Origin: Cristatella mucedo
Lineage: Eukaryota; Bryozoa; Phylactolaemata; Cristatellidae
Reading direction: 5' to 3'
NCBI GenBank assembly: GCA_009760855.2
Contig: WPIO01000005.1
Coordinates: forward strand, 9,501,501-9,565,500
DNA length: 64,000 bases
Part shown: positions 23,654 through 34,690 of the stretch, piece by piece
Numbering within the stretch: the stretch's first letter is position 1
Layout of the letters: each line of letters starts with the position of its first letter
Position numbers and translations under genes: made by a program
Notes under the pieces: model-generated
Told to the model about the DNA's origin: nothing
The model's database searches: none
What the model saw: the letters and a program-made list of their open reading frames with translations, nothing else

Positions 23654-23937
23654 CTTGGCTGAGACAATGGGGCAAGAGCCCAGTGGTATTGGGCCCGACA
23701 CCATGGCCCATTACGGTAAGGAACTAATACTGGCACTAGGCCACTGGAATGTCCCCTCTGTCCAGCTTGAATGGCGAATGGGTTCCGCACGATTCTTTTT
23801 GGACAGAGTGATGGCGAGGGTTGACAGGCCAGTCAACATCAATCAGTCGCTCCCGCGGGTATCGGACCAATTCTAAAGGCCGACTCGCCACCGCTGGTCA
23901 GGGAGCTTCCTGGCTTGCTCTTAAGCGCTTCCTCTCT

Positions 23938-24000
23938 AACCGCACTGACGCTCCTCTCTGCTCACTGCAACCGCACTGACGCTCCTCTCTGGCTCACTGC
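23938..24000. repeat. 31/32-bp tandem duplication in LTR-D
   Basis: Two adjacent copies of a unit beginning AACCGCACTGACGCTCC, differing by one G. It lies in the inferred U3 part of the LTR. Confidence 0.85.
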
Positions 24001-24377
24001 TCCAGGACAAAGGGGCTCTAGCCCGGCGCCGAACAGCTCTTGTTTGCGCTAAAATTCAGCCAAGGCCAGCAGGGCGCTACAACACATAATTGAATTGCGA
24101 TCGGATAAATTCGAGATAAAGGAGGATTTGGTAACCGGTGGGCGAGGGACTACTGCCACTATCGGTAGCTTGTTTTATGGTGAAATCAAGACAATCGATT
24201 CAAAAGACTGATTCGAGGGTGCTGCAAATGGCTTGAAGTTGAATTTCGAGCGCACTACAATAGTAACTCCACCTCCGGTTTTGATTGATCTAGGGGTGTG
24301 AAAGAATGAGAAACCAGTTGGGGTTACATCTTTAACTGCTGGGCAGTTTACCAATCTCAGCCAATTATCAGTTAAGG

Positions 24378-24687
24378 TGTGTGGTTTGATATGCAGGCCG
24401 GTACCACTCCTTTCCTAAACAGCTGTTGGGAGCATCATCATGAGGGGCCTGTGCACAGCTGTGGTCAGCTTCTAATGAGGCGTGGACACAGGCCGACCAC
24501 CCGTGGGTGAACAGACGGTGGATTCACCATCGGGGTCGACCAATGCGCAGCCGTGGTCGAGGAGAGGGCACTCGAGTGGGAGAGAGGGCCGAAGGAAGTC
24601 GTGCTCCCCTCTGCTCTGTGAGAAGTGTAATAAATTGATGGTGTTGGTCGAGTGCCAGCGTTCTGTATGCGGTGCTACAAAACTACA
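24378..24687 (+). repeat. 5' LTR of the gypsy element
   Basis: 310 bp, starting TGTGTGGTTTG and ending AACTACA, with AATAAA at 24629-24634. It aligns with the 3' LTR and with the solo LTR at 59.3 kb. The bases just after it do not show a TGG-type primer binding site that I can assign to a tRNA. Confidence 0.88.
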
Positions 24688-24718
24688 AGCTATTTGTCGG
24701 AAGGAGTCGACGATATCA

Positions 24719-25430
24719 ATGGCAGTGCAAGCCAAATTCGCACCTTATGACGGCAAAACTGACAACGTCGAGTGGGTACGTTGACTGGACTCCGTGGCGA
24801 AGACGCACAAGGTTAACAATGACGATCTTGCCGCTTTCATGCCCTTGTATTTAACTAGCGGAGTTTTTTCAGTCTATGAAGAGCTGATGGACGGTGATAA
24901 AAGTGACTATACGAAGGTGAAACGCTCACTCAGCGCAGCGTTTTCGCCCGATTGCTTCCGTGCGTACGATGAGTCGCCGAGCAGAAAACTTCGCGATGGT
25001 GAGTCGCCAGACGTCGACTTGGCCGATATGGTTTGCTTGGCGTCCATTGTCTTTGCTGCCCAAGCGGCCGCACAGGCATACCCCCTTTTCGTCGGGCCTA
25101 CCCTATGACGTAAAGCGGCAGCTTCGAGCAGCTCGCTCGCTTACCAAAGCTGAGTTACCCGTGCCGGTTGAAATGTCGAGGAACTTTGTCTCGTCAAGTG
25201 AGGCATGTCTCGCCGGCCGTTTGAGGATCGGAGAGCTCAGACCCGTGGCGTCGTGGTGCAGTCTAGGCCGGACTCAAAATGGCGGTACACCTACCGGCCT
25301 TTTCAAAGCAGGCTACGAAAGCGACTTTGCTGGATCTTTGGCGATCCGAATAATTTAGCTGCTGCGTGTGGCAAAAAGTTCGGCGATCAAAACATTTGAC
25401 TGAGAGGAACCGTCAACACCTGCGCCAGCT
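24719..25430 (+). pseudogene. gag remnant of the gypsy element
   Basis: Frames starting with MAVQAKFAPYDGKTDNVEWV read like the start of a gypsy Gag (FxPYDG...EW), then, after a stop, LAAFMPLYLTSGVFSVYEEL and DYTKVKRSLSAAFS, usual for the capsid region. At least one stop (near 24780) and frame changes split it. Gag would form the particle that packages element RNA. Confidence 0.65.
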
Positions 25431-25472
25431 TGTTCCCATTGACTCCACTGCCGACTCTCCTCCATTGGCGCG

Positions 25473-25751
25473 ATGTTGAATGGTCAGCTCGCTACTGCAC
25501 TTGTTGACACTGGCTGCTCCCGCACGGTGCTTGCAGCAGTGCTGGCCTCCTCACGCGATCTGCAGCCGGCGAGGGAGGGTATCTTGATTATGAATGGTGA
25601 CCGCACACTGTGTACCTCTACATGTAAGGTCAGTCTGTTAATTAAAGGAGTACCGCTGGAGGTGAATTGTTTGGTGACCGATATCATTGCTGGCTGGGAC
25701 ATCATCCTTGGGATGGATGTCATAAGGCGTCCATGTAGGGCACGGCGGTGA
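25473..25751 (+). pseudogene. Retroviral-type aspartic protease of the gypsy element
   Basis: The frame opens with MLNGQLATALVDTGCSRTV: the catalytic DTG sits in ALVDTGCS at about 25503. It ends with GWDIILGMDVI, the standard second signature of pepsin-like retroelement proteases. The domain itself is intact over about 90 residues. It would cleave the Gag-Pol polyprotein. Confidence 0.8.
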
Positions 25752-25899
25752 AGGCCAAGTTGACTTCGGTTATGAGGCTCCAGCAACCCGATGCATCCGT
25801 GGCAAAAGTAACAGTGTAACCTGCCCTCGCTTTCCCCCGGCCACCGACGTCTCGCTCGTTGCTAAGGTCGGAAATTCGAGCGAGCTTACAGTCTCCGAC

Positions 25900-26510
25900 A
25901 AAGATTTTACTGCCGTATTCCATGATGGCGCATGGCACGTGCGCTGGAACTGGAAAAAAGGCGGGCAGGCACCCTTGCTGCAGAACCGCGTGTCCTCATA
26001 TCGCATCCCGGTTGAGGTAGAAGCAGAAGATGAACGGGAAGTAGAGGACTGGATAAGGTGTGGTTGGCTTCAACGCTTTCACGGGGAGTGTGGCGCGCTG
26101 ATTCCCTTGATGGCGGTGGTCCAAAGCAGCAAAGGGAAAGTGAGGCCCGTCCTCGACTATCGAGAGCTGAACTAATTCGTGTCGAGCCACACGGCTGAAG
26201 GGGACGTGGGCAGTAATAAACTTTGGGCGTGGCGGCGAATGGGACGCAACGTAAGCGTCGTGGACCTGTGTTAGGCCTATTTGCAAATTCGCGTAGACCC
26301 ATCATTGTGGAAGTGCTGGGTGGCGCCGAGATAATACTATAGGCTCCGTACAGTCAGTGATGACGCGGCGAGAGTTATTTCCTTGGTGTGGGCAACTCGT
26401 CGGGCATTTTCCGGTAGCCGGCTGGCTGCGACCAGTTTGCAGTTACCTCAAACGTATAGCCAGCGATCGGGACTGGGATAGCAAAGTGCCGAGTGAGGTT
26501 CTGTAAACTG
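25900..26510 (+). pseudogene. Reverse transcriptase remnant of the gypsy element
   Basis: The frame contains GWLQRFHGECGALIPLM, then GKVRPVLDYRELN, the first conserved blocks of gypsy reverse transcriptase. An in-frame stop follows at about 26173. Past it, RRMGRNVSVVDLC and AYLQIRVDPSLW continue block A. The YxDD catalytic region is not found, so the polymerase core has been deleted. Confidence 0.75.
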
Positions 26511-26559
26511 CTTACGACGTCCACCGAAGGGTGCTAGCTTCTGATCCGGTCACTGGCAC

Positions 26560-26990
26560 GTGGCAGGTGCCCAATGTCGTCAGCAGAAAACTGTGATTCG
26601 ATGTTAGCAGCATAGCTATTGGAATGAGCCTTGAGATCGATGGTAAAGTGGTTGAGGATGCCTCGTGGCTTCGAAAGCCAGACGATACCTCGCATATCAA
26701 CACCGCCAAACTAGAAGCCGTCATTAAAGGCCTAAACATCGCTATTGCGTAGGGACCTCAGAAAGCTCAAATAGTTACTGATTCGACTTCGGTGTTTGGT
26801 TGGCTGAAGTCATTAATTGATGGGGATAAACCCGCGAGGACGCGCGGCATGGGAGAGGCGATAATTCGACGACGAATGGGCCTACTTCGTGATAATGTAG
26901 TGGAGTTAAGTCTGAAGATGACTGTAAGCCTAGTAAGGTCGCCGGAGAACAAAGCAGAATAGCTGACGCGAGTACGACAAAAGTGGTTGA
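26560..26990 (+). pseudogene. RNase H remnant of the gypsy element
   Basis: SSIAIGMSLEIDGKVVEDAS, then TAKLEAVIKGLNIAIA and a stop, then QKAQIVTDSTSVFGWLKS. These match the D...E...D layout of retroelement RNase H (TELEA and TDS blocks). Stops near 26750 and 26959 break it. Confidence 0.7.
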
Positions 26991-27049
26991 AGTTCACGAC
27001 TTGCTGTACTGGTGACGTCGCTCCTGAAGTCAATTTCGCGGCTCCCGAT

Positions 27050-27645
27050 ATCGACCTCAAGGAATTCCATAATCTGCACCGCCTGGGCGTCGACAGGACG
27101 CTATACTTGGCGAGGCTATGTCACCCTTATGCGAACACCCGCAGAACCGATGTAGAACGGATTGTTCGTTCCTGTCTGCAGGTGGACTGCAGGCCCAGCA
27201 GATTTACCCTATGGCGGAACATTCCTAGAGAAGAGGTGCACCTTATCACCAGAGTGCTGGAGCAAATCTTTCGCGAAGAGGCCCACCTACAAAGCTTCTG
27301 ATGGACAACATCGTCTCGTTCCGATCTGAGGCCATTCGGCGTCTCTGCGAACGCTGGGGCACTGAGACCATCTACCGGTGTGCTTACCGACCGGAAGGCA
27401 GTGGCATAGTCGAACGCATGCATCGAACTATCGAGGGCATGGCAGCTCGTACCGGTAGAGGAGTGCTAGATATGGTGTACTGGTACAATTCGGCGCCGAC
27501 CGAGGGGATAACGGGAGAAACCGTGCCTCACTGGCGATTATTCACGTATGAATGGCGGTGCCCGCTCCAGCCGAAGAAGGCACAGCACTGCAACGCCCAA
27601 TCTTCCATTAACTACACAGCGGACCAAAGGGTTTTGACAAACTAG
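27050..27645 (+). pseudogene. Integrase remnant of the gypsy element
   Basis: The zinc-binding head is visible: HNLHRLGVDRTLYLARL, then CLQVDC. The core has MDNIVSFRSEAIRRLCERWG (second Asp) and GSGIVERMHRTIEGMAAR (Glu). The stretch that should hold the first catalytic Asp is missing, as the Cys pair runs directly into PSRFTLWR. There is also a stop at 27299-27301. The enzyme would have joined the element to its target. Confidence 0.75.
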
Positions 27646-28011
27646 CCGATGCACGGTGTACGACAGAATGGCCGGAAGGGACTGTAACCTTGGGACTCGC
27701 GGCCTTGGTGTCGAAGTGAGCAGAATCCGAAGACATGTGTCGGACGTCAGGCTAGTTCCGGACGCTGAGCCGGTAATACTCAGCCGCCAGCACCCTCCCA
27801 GATACGAGGCGAAGATGATGAGTATGACGGGACAGAGGAAAGGGGCTGCCACCAGCTTCGCATGCGGTCGGAACTGAAGCGCCCGCGTTGGTTCTCCGAC
27901 TACGTCATGGACTGGTCTGTACGTCAAGGGGAGCGGGAGTTTGCTTAAATGATAGTTCAGTGCAGCTACTTGCATTGCTGCTTGAAACTTGTGACCTTAA
28001 GGTCAAGGGGG

Positions 28012-28359
28012 CGTGTGGTTTGATTGTATGCAGGCCGGTACCACTCCTTTCCTCAACGGCTGTTGGGAGCATCGTCATGTGGGGCCTGTGCACAGCTGTT
28101 GGGAGAATCATAGAGAGGGGCCTGTACACAGCTGTGGTCCGCTTCTAATGAGGCGTGGACACAGGCCGATAACCCGCGGGTGAACAGATGGTGGATTCAA
28201 AATCGAGGTCGGCCAATGCACAGCCGTGGTCGAGGAGAGGGCACTCGAGTGGGAGAGAGGGCCGAAGGAAGTCGTGCTCCCCTCTGCTCTGTGAGTCGTG
28301 TAATAAATTGATGGTGTTGGTCCAGTGCCAGCGTTCTGTGTGCGGTGCGAACAAAACTA
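28012..28359 (+). repeat. 3' LTR of the gypsy element, with internal 36-bp duplication
   Basis: 348 bp against 310 in the 5' LTR. The extra length is a tandem duplication of a 36-bp unit (28059-28094 and 28095-28130) beginning GCTGTTGGGAG. AATAAA lies at 28302-28307. The polypurine tract is just upstream at about 27998-28011. Confidence 0.88.
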
Positions 28360-28630
28360 TTGGGTGAGCAGGTTGAGATCATTTTTTAAAGTAAGGTCGC
28401 TTATTACTGGAGGTTTATTGCACATTGAGTGAGGATTCCAAAGACAAACGTTTAGTTGGGCCGCCGGAGTTACAACAGGCTTGATGACCATTAAGTTTGA
28501 GAGATTCATAGAGATGCATGTTTGGGAGAGTGCTGAGCGGTTCGAGACAATGCTACGAATACCAAACGAGCGGGTACTAAGTTCGCAGCTCCCGCCGAAC
28601 GAGCGGCGTCTCAGCTGGTGGCTCTGGCCC

Positions 28631-28657
28631 CCCCCCCCCGCGGCGGCGGCGGCGGCT
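28631..28657. repeat. C run and (GGC)n tract in the L2 5' part
   Basis: Eleven or so C bases followed by CGGCGG repeats, coding for Ala and Gly runs in the minus frame of the L2 5' region. Probably slippage. Confidence 0.8.
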
Positions 28658-28880
28658 CCGGGGTGCTTTTCTTTTATTAATGCACTATTCACGAATCCTA
28701 GCAACACCAGTAACATCGAGTAATGCATTTGATCTACGATTCCGAATCGATAATAGCTGGGCATGGTCATAACTAACAGGCAGGTTACCAGCCGCCGGCG
28801 TGGGAGACCCAGCAGCCCGAAGCGGTAAGCGTTTAGATATCCGTAGGCACGTAATTTCTTATGAGCTACGCTCAAATAAT

Positions 28881-29397
28881 ACTAAGAATAACTTTAAACA
28901 GGTCTTAGCTGTATCGTTTCCCTATACGATGTGCACAAGAACTTTGATTTTTGGAAGAACTCTGCAAGGAACAATGTTGCTTATCTGCGAGTTCTACGTC
29001 GGGATTCGAGAACCTTTACATTTACATCTCAGTAGTGTGTAGCCAGGTCTTCGGCATTTAAGTTAGCACTGCTGCATTGGGAAGAGACGTGAAAAGCTCA
29101 TATCTGGGGTGAGAACTGAGAACTGACAAAGCTAACAAAAAACCACTCTTCGTTGCCTTGGACATAACAGTGACTAGCAATGCATGCTAATATATGCATT
29201 GGAAGTCTCCAATAGAATGAAATCACCTTCATGATGATCGGTGTGAAGTTTAAATCAGCAGATTACCAAGGATTGCTCTTGAATTCTAGGCCCCAGACCT
29301 AGATGATAGTAAAATCTGGTAGGATTCAAATTAAACAAAGACTTCTGACCTAGATTAAAAAATGTATTCCGAAGTTTGAAGGCATAAACGCATGGAA
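28881..29397. other. No recognisable gene
   Basis: Upstream flank of the large L2. It may include its 5' UTR. No other copy in the window helps define it. Confidence 0.4.
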
Positions 29398-31050
29398 TAA
29401 TAATATTAATAGTAATAATAATAATACATTTGTTACAGCTCCCTCAGAGAACTAACTCTCTTTCTAGGCAAATTAAATTTACTGCTAAAGAAGCATGATC
29501 AAATTGTTAGTGGTAGCACGCTCCATGATACCATAACACGGTTAAAGGGGAAATGCACACTTTCAGAATGCGAATATGGTCAGTGGCAGCATGCACAGTG
29601 TCAGCACTCATAACCACATAAAGGTCGAATCACAGAGACCCACTAAATGCTGTCATAAATAGATGCGTTGTTAGTTCCTTTTTAAATGTGGACAAGTCAG
29701 TGGATGTCGGCATGCAAGTCGGGAGTGACTTGCAGGCTTTGGGAGCATATGAGCTAAAGGCATAGTCTCTAAAAAGTTTGAGGCTCGTACGAGGTATAAG
29801 TAAGCAATTAGATTCTGAAAAGCATGAGATGCGATGCTTAGGCAGGTGGGGAGTAGATCTGATAGATACGCTGGAGACAAAGAATGAAGAGATTAAAAGT
29901 AAGTATCAGATACCTTTAAGGTCGATTTGCGGCTAGACTGAGAGCCGATGCAGGTCAGCGAGAAGTGGTTTAATGTGGCAACTGCGACTCTCATGACTTA
30001 CAAGCCTAGCTGCCGAGTTTTACGCCAGCTATAATTACGCGAGTGCACAGGCCGGTAGACTAGCAGGCAGCAAATTACAGAAGTCAAGAGGAGATGTCAA
30101 AAATGCAGGAACCAATTTAGATGTGTTATACCTGTCTAAACAAGCCCAAACTTTAGCAATATTATCTAGCTGAAAGTAGGCAGGTTTGACTGTGAAGCTG
30201 ATGTGGTCGCCTGAGAAAAGTACACTCTGGAATAGGACTCCTAGATTTCGTGCAGATTCCACTAGAAGTATGCCGGCAGAGCCGGTTTTGAGCTTCAGCA
30301 GGTTTTCCACTTTCCTAGTTACAGTTGTTTTGCTCATAATTAGTTGATTGGCTGCAGATTCAATAGGACATAAGCTGGCAGAGCCGATTTTGTGCGATAG
30401 CCTTTATAATTTCTGAATGACGGTTGTTTGCCCATAACTATTAAGTTAGTTTTATCATCATTCAATTCAAGAACGCTTGCCACCATCCAGGCGTGGATGT
30501 CATCAAACATGCATCAAGAAAGGCGTAGAGAGAGAATTCCAGATGAAAGAGAGCTGGAAGGGATCAAAACAAAGGTAAAATGAGTGTCATATGCATAGAA
30601 GGGAAAGTTTAGATTGTGCCTGAAATTCCATCGGCAAGAAGAAAGTGAAAAAGATTGTGATAGTGATCAAGCACAACGCCTTGAGGTACCCCATACTTCA
30701 ATTAATCTTTGCTCGTTTACATCAACACTCTGCATTCTCCCACTGTGAGTGGACCTGAACTATTACTGTGCAGTAAAAGTTAAGGCCGTGCTAGATGAGA
30801 GGCACTCTAGAAGGACTTTGTGATCAATAGTAGCAAAAGCTGTCAAAAGATCAAGGAGACTAAGCACAGATACTCTATCTATGTCTGCATTCCTACGTAG
30901 GTCGATAAATACCGGAAGCTATGAGGACTCTATGGAATGATGACTTTAACTAATTAGCAAGTTTAGAAGTTCCTATATATGAGTTCAGCTTGTCAGCTAC
31001 GACTCGTTCTAGTGTCTTAGATAAGAATAGTAGAAGGGGATGTAGATTAA
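29398..31050 (-). repeat. L2 LINE, truncated and decayed
   Basis: Minus strand from the (ATT)n tail at 29398 back through WNSLP-like and DKT-like blocks to the RT region near 30.6-31.0 kb, where LHPLLLFLSKTLERVVADKL and LNSYIG are readable. It contains small internal duplications (two adjacent copies of the CAGAGCC...TTTTG region near 30255 and 30375) and many stops. Confidence 0.8.
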
Positions 31051-31408
31051 TGCTCTCCCAGCAGCATGCTTTCAGAAGCTGGCCAAAGAACGCCGAAGCT
31101 TTCTCACAACATGTATTTTCGCAGGCGCCCACAGTGCCCCTGAATGCAGCCGTTCTCCCTTGGGCCGGTATTCTCACTTCCCTCACCCCTTCCCAGCCAC
31201 AACTGATCTCGTGAGTTCGCTGGAGGACAAATCTGGCCTGTGTCTAAACCACAGCCTCCAGACCACAGCTGGACACTGGCCGGACCCTAGACCACATCCA
31301 CCAGTTGTTCGACTCTGGGTTGGTTTAGGGTACCACAGCTTTGCCTACCAGGGCAGAGTGCCGGCGAGCTCAGTGTCTAGAATCGAATCATGCACACATA
31401 CACACACA
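31051..31408. other. Unassigned junction between two L2 copies
   Basis: GC-balanced sequence with repeated CCACAG-type words near 31240-31350. It is not L2, and an (AC)n patch precedes the next L2 fragment. No gene seen. Confidence 0.4.
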
Positions 31409-31808
31409 CCTCGTACAAACCTTAAATCCTTTGGAGACCGTGCATTTAGTTCATATGCTCCCAAAACCTGGAACTCCCTCCCAGCCTGTCATCCCCTAAC
31501 CTGACCACATTTAAAAGGAACTTAAAAACACACCTATTTAGGACAGCATTTAGTGGGTCCCTGTGATTCGTCCTTCACGTGCTTATGCGTGCTGACACTG
31601 TGCATGCTGCCATTAACCACAGCTGCATGCTGACCCTGTGCATGTCACCCCTAACCATGTTAATCATTTTGATTGTTTTTCAAGCATGATTTTACTTACC
31701 ATTCAATTGCATTTCCCTTTGCAGCAAATGTAAAGCGCCTAGAAAGAGATTAAGTTATCTGAGGGCGCTTTATCAAGTGCATTATTATTATTACTATTAT
31801 TATTACAT
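31409..31808 (+). repeat. L2 LINE 3' end
   Basis: It starts abruptly at the RTNLKSFGDRAF block, runs through the WNSLP block and CATGCTGACC region, and ends in the hairpin and an (ATT)n tail. An ACACA-rich microsatellite follows to about 31860. Confidence 0.88.
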
Positions 31809-31860
31809 GCACAAACACACAAACGCACACAAACGCACACACAGAAACACAAACCACAGG

Positions 31861-32009
31861 GAAATTTGGCGGAAGTTGCGTAAGTTCTCTTGGAACTGCT
31901 GACAAGCCCGCATGCGATTGCTTGTCCGAGTTCTCCTAAGCTTGAGCTTGCATCCCCAAAACTCTGCAGGCTATTCATTGTGTACGACCTGTCTAGTTCC
32001 TCAGGATGA
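31861..32009. other. Short unassigned spacer
   Basis: No gene or repeat recognised between the ACACA tract and LINE-B copy 3. Confidence 0.4.
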
Positions 32010-34690
32010 GAGAGTCATTAAGCGTGACGCATCCTAGGCCACGAAAATTGAGAGGATCTTCCGGGTTAAAAGTTTATCAGAAGTCAGACAACGCGTGCAC
32101 TACTTGTTTCGCTGTGGACGTTGCCTGTATCCTGGTAAAGTGCGGTTTATATTTAGACCAGCAATTGTGTTCCGACCGATGAAAGTAATCAACCGGTTAA
32201 TCTTTGAGCCGTAATTCGTGCGGCACTTTCATTTTACCAAGCCTTTACGGACTATATCGTGTTGCTTAATAGTAGACATTTGATCACATCCCTACTGAGG
32301 ATGGTAGAGACTCGAGTTCTTTGTAACTCGATTGTACTGACAACCAAAGAAACTTCTAAAAATTAAGGTACAATTTCCTATGCGTCATACAATGCTCAGA
32401 AATAGCAGAGCACAAACATTTAGAACTAGGAAAGTCTTATCAAGTATCGCACCGACTGCATTCGGACCAGAATGATGTCGCACCAACAGGATACCCATTA
32501 TCAGCTGAGTTCTAAGTCTATAGACTGAGGTGAGAATGGAATTGTGTCCGGCTCAAACTGAAATTACATGAGGGCTTATGGCATGAGCGAACAGTAACGC
32601 ACGAGCTTATTTTAAAGGAAAAGTACGTGGTTGAATATTCTTCAGTGTTCGTCGTCCGTTGACTGGACCTAGCTTCGTTAGGAGCTCTGTGCTTACTGCC
32701 TAATTCCTTGCGAACGAGAAAGCCGCTTAGATAATCCATAACCATACTAACAGAAAGTCGTCCGCCGAAGGCATCATGTCCCCTTAACACTGAATCACCA
32801 ACTCATTAAAATTCATCAACTTCTACGTTCAACGTTTCTCTTATCACCTCATGTCAAAGTTCATCTCTCCGAGTACGAATTCCAAGATCCCGTCAGAACG
32901 TATATCAGCCACACTCTTTCAAAGATGAATTCTGCTGCCTTGCCTAATGAGTGCATTTAATAAAAACGCCAATTGCCTAAAGTATTGTTCCAGCAGTTCC
33001 TCAAAAAGGCTAGTAAATTGGCCAGTACTTAAAACGGCAACAGAAGATGACGAGAATGAAAGCAACGGACAAAGTGTTTACTTTCTACCGTTAAAATCAA
33101 TGACATTTGATCGTTTACTTGCAAAGCAGCAAAACTCTACATCAGAACTTCAAATCTGGAATGTAAGTTTAAGTCAGATATTTGAGCTAATTACTCGACA
33201 CTGTCAGCACCTCCGAAACCTTGTAGCAAGTTTTCAGAAAATCTAACTGAATCTGGCGGAATCTCTACTCTTGGTTTTCCCAGATTTATCTACAGTAACT
33301 GATATTGTTGATCAAAAAGTCCTTAATTAGATCGTGTCATCTAACATGTGGATCACTGGCACAGCCGTGCATACGTAGGCTGAGGTCTGGTCTTAATGGG
33401 AAACATCGCCACATCATTGAACGACTGCCATATAAGGAACCTTAAAAATAAGTATAAGTTACCCAATTACTTTGCGCTTAGTCCGCTTTTTATAAAATGT
33501 AGGATACCCCTCTATTCGATTTATAACCAGAGTAATAATAATAATAGCACACTTGATAAAGCACCCTCAGAGAACTCAGTCTCTTTCTTGGCGCTTTACA
33601 TATGCTGCAAAGAAAGCACGTTTGAGCGGTTAGTAGTAGCATGCTCAATAAACAACAAGAATAGCATGGTAAGGGGTGACATGCACAGGGTCAGCATGCA
33701 CGTGTGGCTAGTGGCAGCATGCAACAGTGTCGGCACGCATAAGCACATAAAGGACGAATCACAGGGACCCACTAAATGCTGTAATAAATAGGTGCGGCAT
33801 TGAACTACTAGTTATGGCAAGATCTTGTGGTACCTAAAAATGAAAAAAACCTAGATTTAAAAATGGCCACGACCACGGTTTCTCTTGTATCTATCTACAA
33901 TCTGGGCGACATGTTCCAATGAGACCTTTTATTAGGCGATCACATCACTTCGGTGGTCAAGTCTGCCTACTTTCAGCTAAGTCACAGTACACAAATTTGG
34001 TTTGCTTCGATATAGCCACCACGTCCAAGCTGCTGTATTTTTTTTCATATTACGTCCCGACTACTGTTACTTGCTACACAAAATTCGTACGGTCTGTGCT
34101 ATAACGCTCTCATAATAGTTGGAACATTCAGCAGTATGGTTTGTTAATGATGATGGGTGCAAATGTCGCATTACTCCACTGCCCACAGACCTCAAACTGA
34201 TCTCCATCAAAACGAGCTTCTTTTGTTGCAAGTATAAACATTCTTAGAAATATTTTGAGTTCTGTATAAGCGCTATGTCTTAATTGCTATTATTATTGTT
34301 ATTAAAGTAAAGCTCTAGAGATGTCTTTCGGTTTTAGGTTCCGTAATTCTCTGTATAGTAACGGTACGTCTTCCTCCGAAGCTAAAGCTCGCACTGAAAA
34401 TGTTGATATACTAATGCGGTAATTGATAAAGCTCCATTTTCATTCCCACATAAAGTCAGCTTAAAGCTCAAATGCTCTAGGCTGGTGCATATCTTTAAAT
34501 GGCACATTGTAAACTTATTAATGCATCCAGCCGGCCTATTTCAACTACTTTTCGATCATAATTTATTTATATTAGAGCTTTTACACGTATTATCGCAATC
34601 TAAGAACGTAGGACAGCGTTTTAAATATGTAGCCGCCAGCACGGGCGTAGTGTACGAGAGGGGCGATTCGGAGACTAGTACGCAAGACCG
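32010..34690 (+). mobile_element. LINE-B copy 3, interrupted by L2
   Basis: The 5' part (32050-32900) matches 16030-17300. The RT block at 33267-33310 reads LLVFPDLSTVTDIVDQKVL, the decayed catalytic block. The 3' part beyond the L2 fragment at 33531-33797 matches 18370-19100, for instance around the TTTTAAATATG word at 34620. Decayed as the other copies are, shared word order over more than 2 kb shows common origin. Confidence 0.55.
33531..33797 (-). repeat. L2 3' fragment inserted in LINE-B copy 3
   Basis: The minus strand holds only the last 270 bp of L2: (ATT)n tail, hairpin, CATGCTGACC region, then the end of the coding part. Short 5'-truncated copies like this are normal for LINEs. Confidence 0.85.

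Larger units (their letters stand above)
22728..24081 (-). mobile_element. LTR-D solo LTR inserted in L2
   Basis: A 1354-bp unit with TG...CA ends (TGTAACGCC at one end, GGCGCTACA at the other, near-inverted repeats). It is flanked by a 4-bp ACAC repeat at 22724-22727 and 24082-24085. L2 endonuclease sequence resumes on both sides, so the borders are firm. On the minus strand it has a TATTTAAG box (23645-23653) and, about 0.7 kb downstream, AATAAA (22944-22949), as expected of an LTR promoter and poly(A) signal. No coding part is present, so it is most likely a solo LTR. A second copy is at 43223-44465. A long non-autonomous element is the alternative. Confidence 0.7.
24378..28359 (+). mobile_element. 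Ty3/gypsy-type LTR retrotransposon, degenerate, nested in L2
   Basis: Two matching LTRs (24378-24687 and 28012-28359) bracket remnants in the order gag, protease, reverse transcriptase, RNase H, integrase. That order marks Ty3/gypsy rather than Ty1/copia. A purine tract AAGGTCAAGGGGG abuts the 3' LTR. At 3982 bp it is shorter than a typical 5-kb element, and every domain carries stops or deletions, so it cannot move by itself. It interrupts the endonuclease of the L2 on the opposite strand. The flanking pentamers (TAAGG and TTGGG) are only a weak target duplication. A solo LTR of the same family is at 59326-59627. Confidence 0.88.
20017..28880 (-). mobile_element. Near-full-length L2 LINE, split by two nested insertions
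   Basis: The minus strand reads from about 28880 (5') to 20017 (3'). L2 parts are 28880-28360, 24377-24082 and 22727-20017, about 3.5 kb once the insertions are removed. The 5' part gives LNVCLWNPHSMCNKPPVI and NDLNLLTQ, the start of the AP endonuclease. Beyond the gypsy element come FSFFHTPRSIKTGGGVTIV and, past LTR-D, GDFSIHFDN, all endonuclease blocks. The reverse transcriptase follows: FKASHSIESALLRVYNDLL, DVIDH, GLPQRCMLSPVLFTVYT and FYFYADDT, then LNEDKTSLLVVG. The end is the WNSLP-like block and the hairpin plus (ATT)n tail. Several stops show it is inactive. It would encode the endonuclease and polymerase used for target-primed reverse transcription. Confidence 0.85.
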
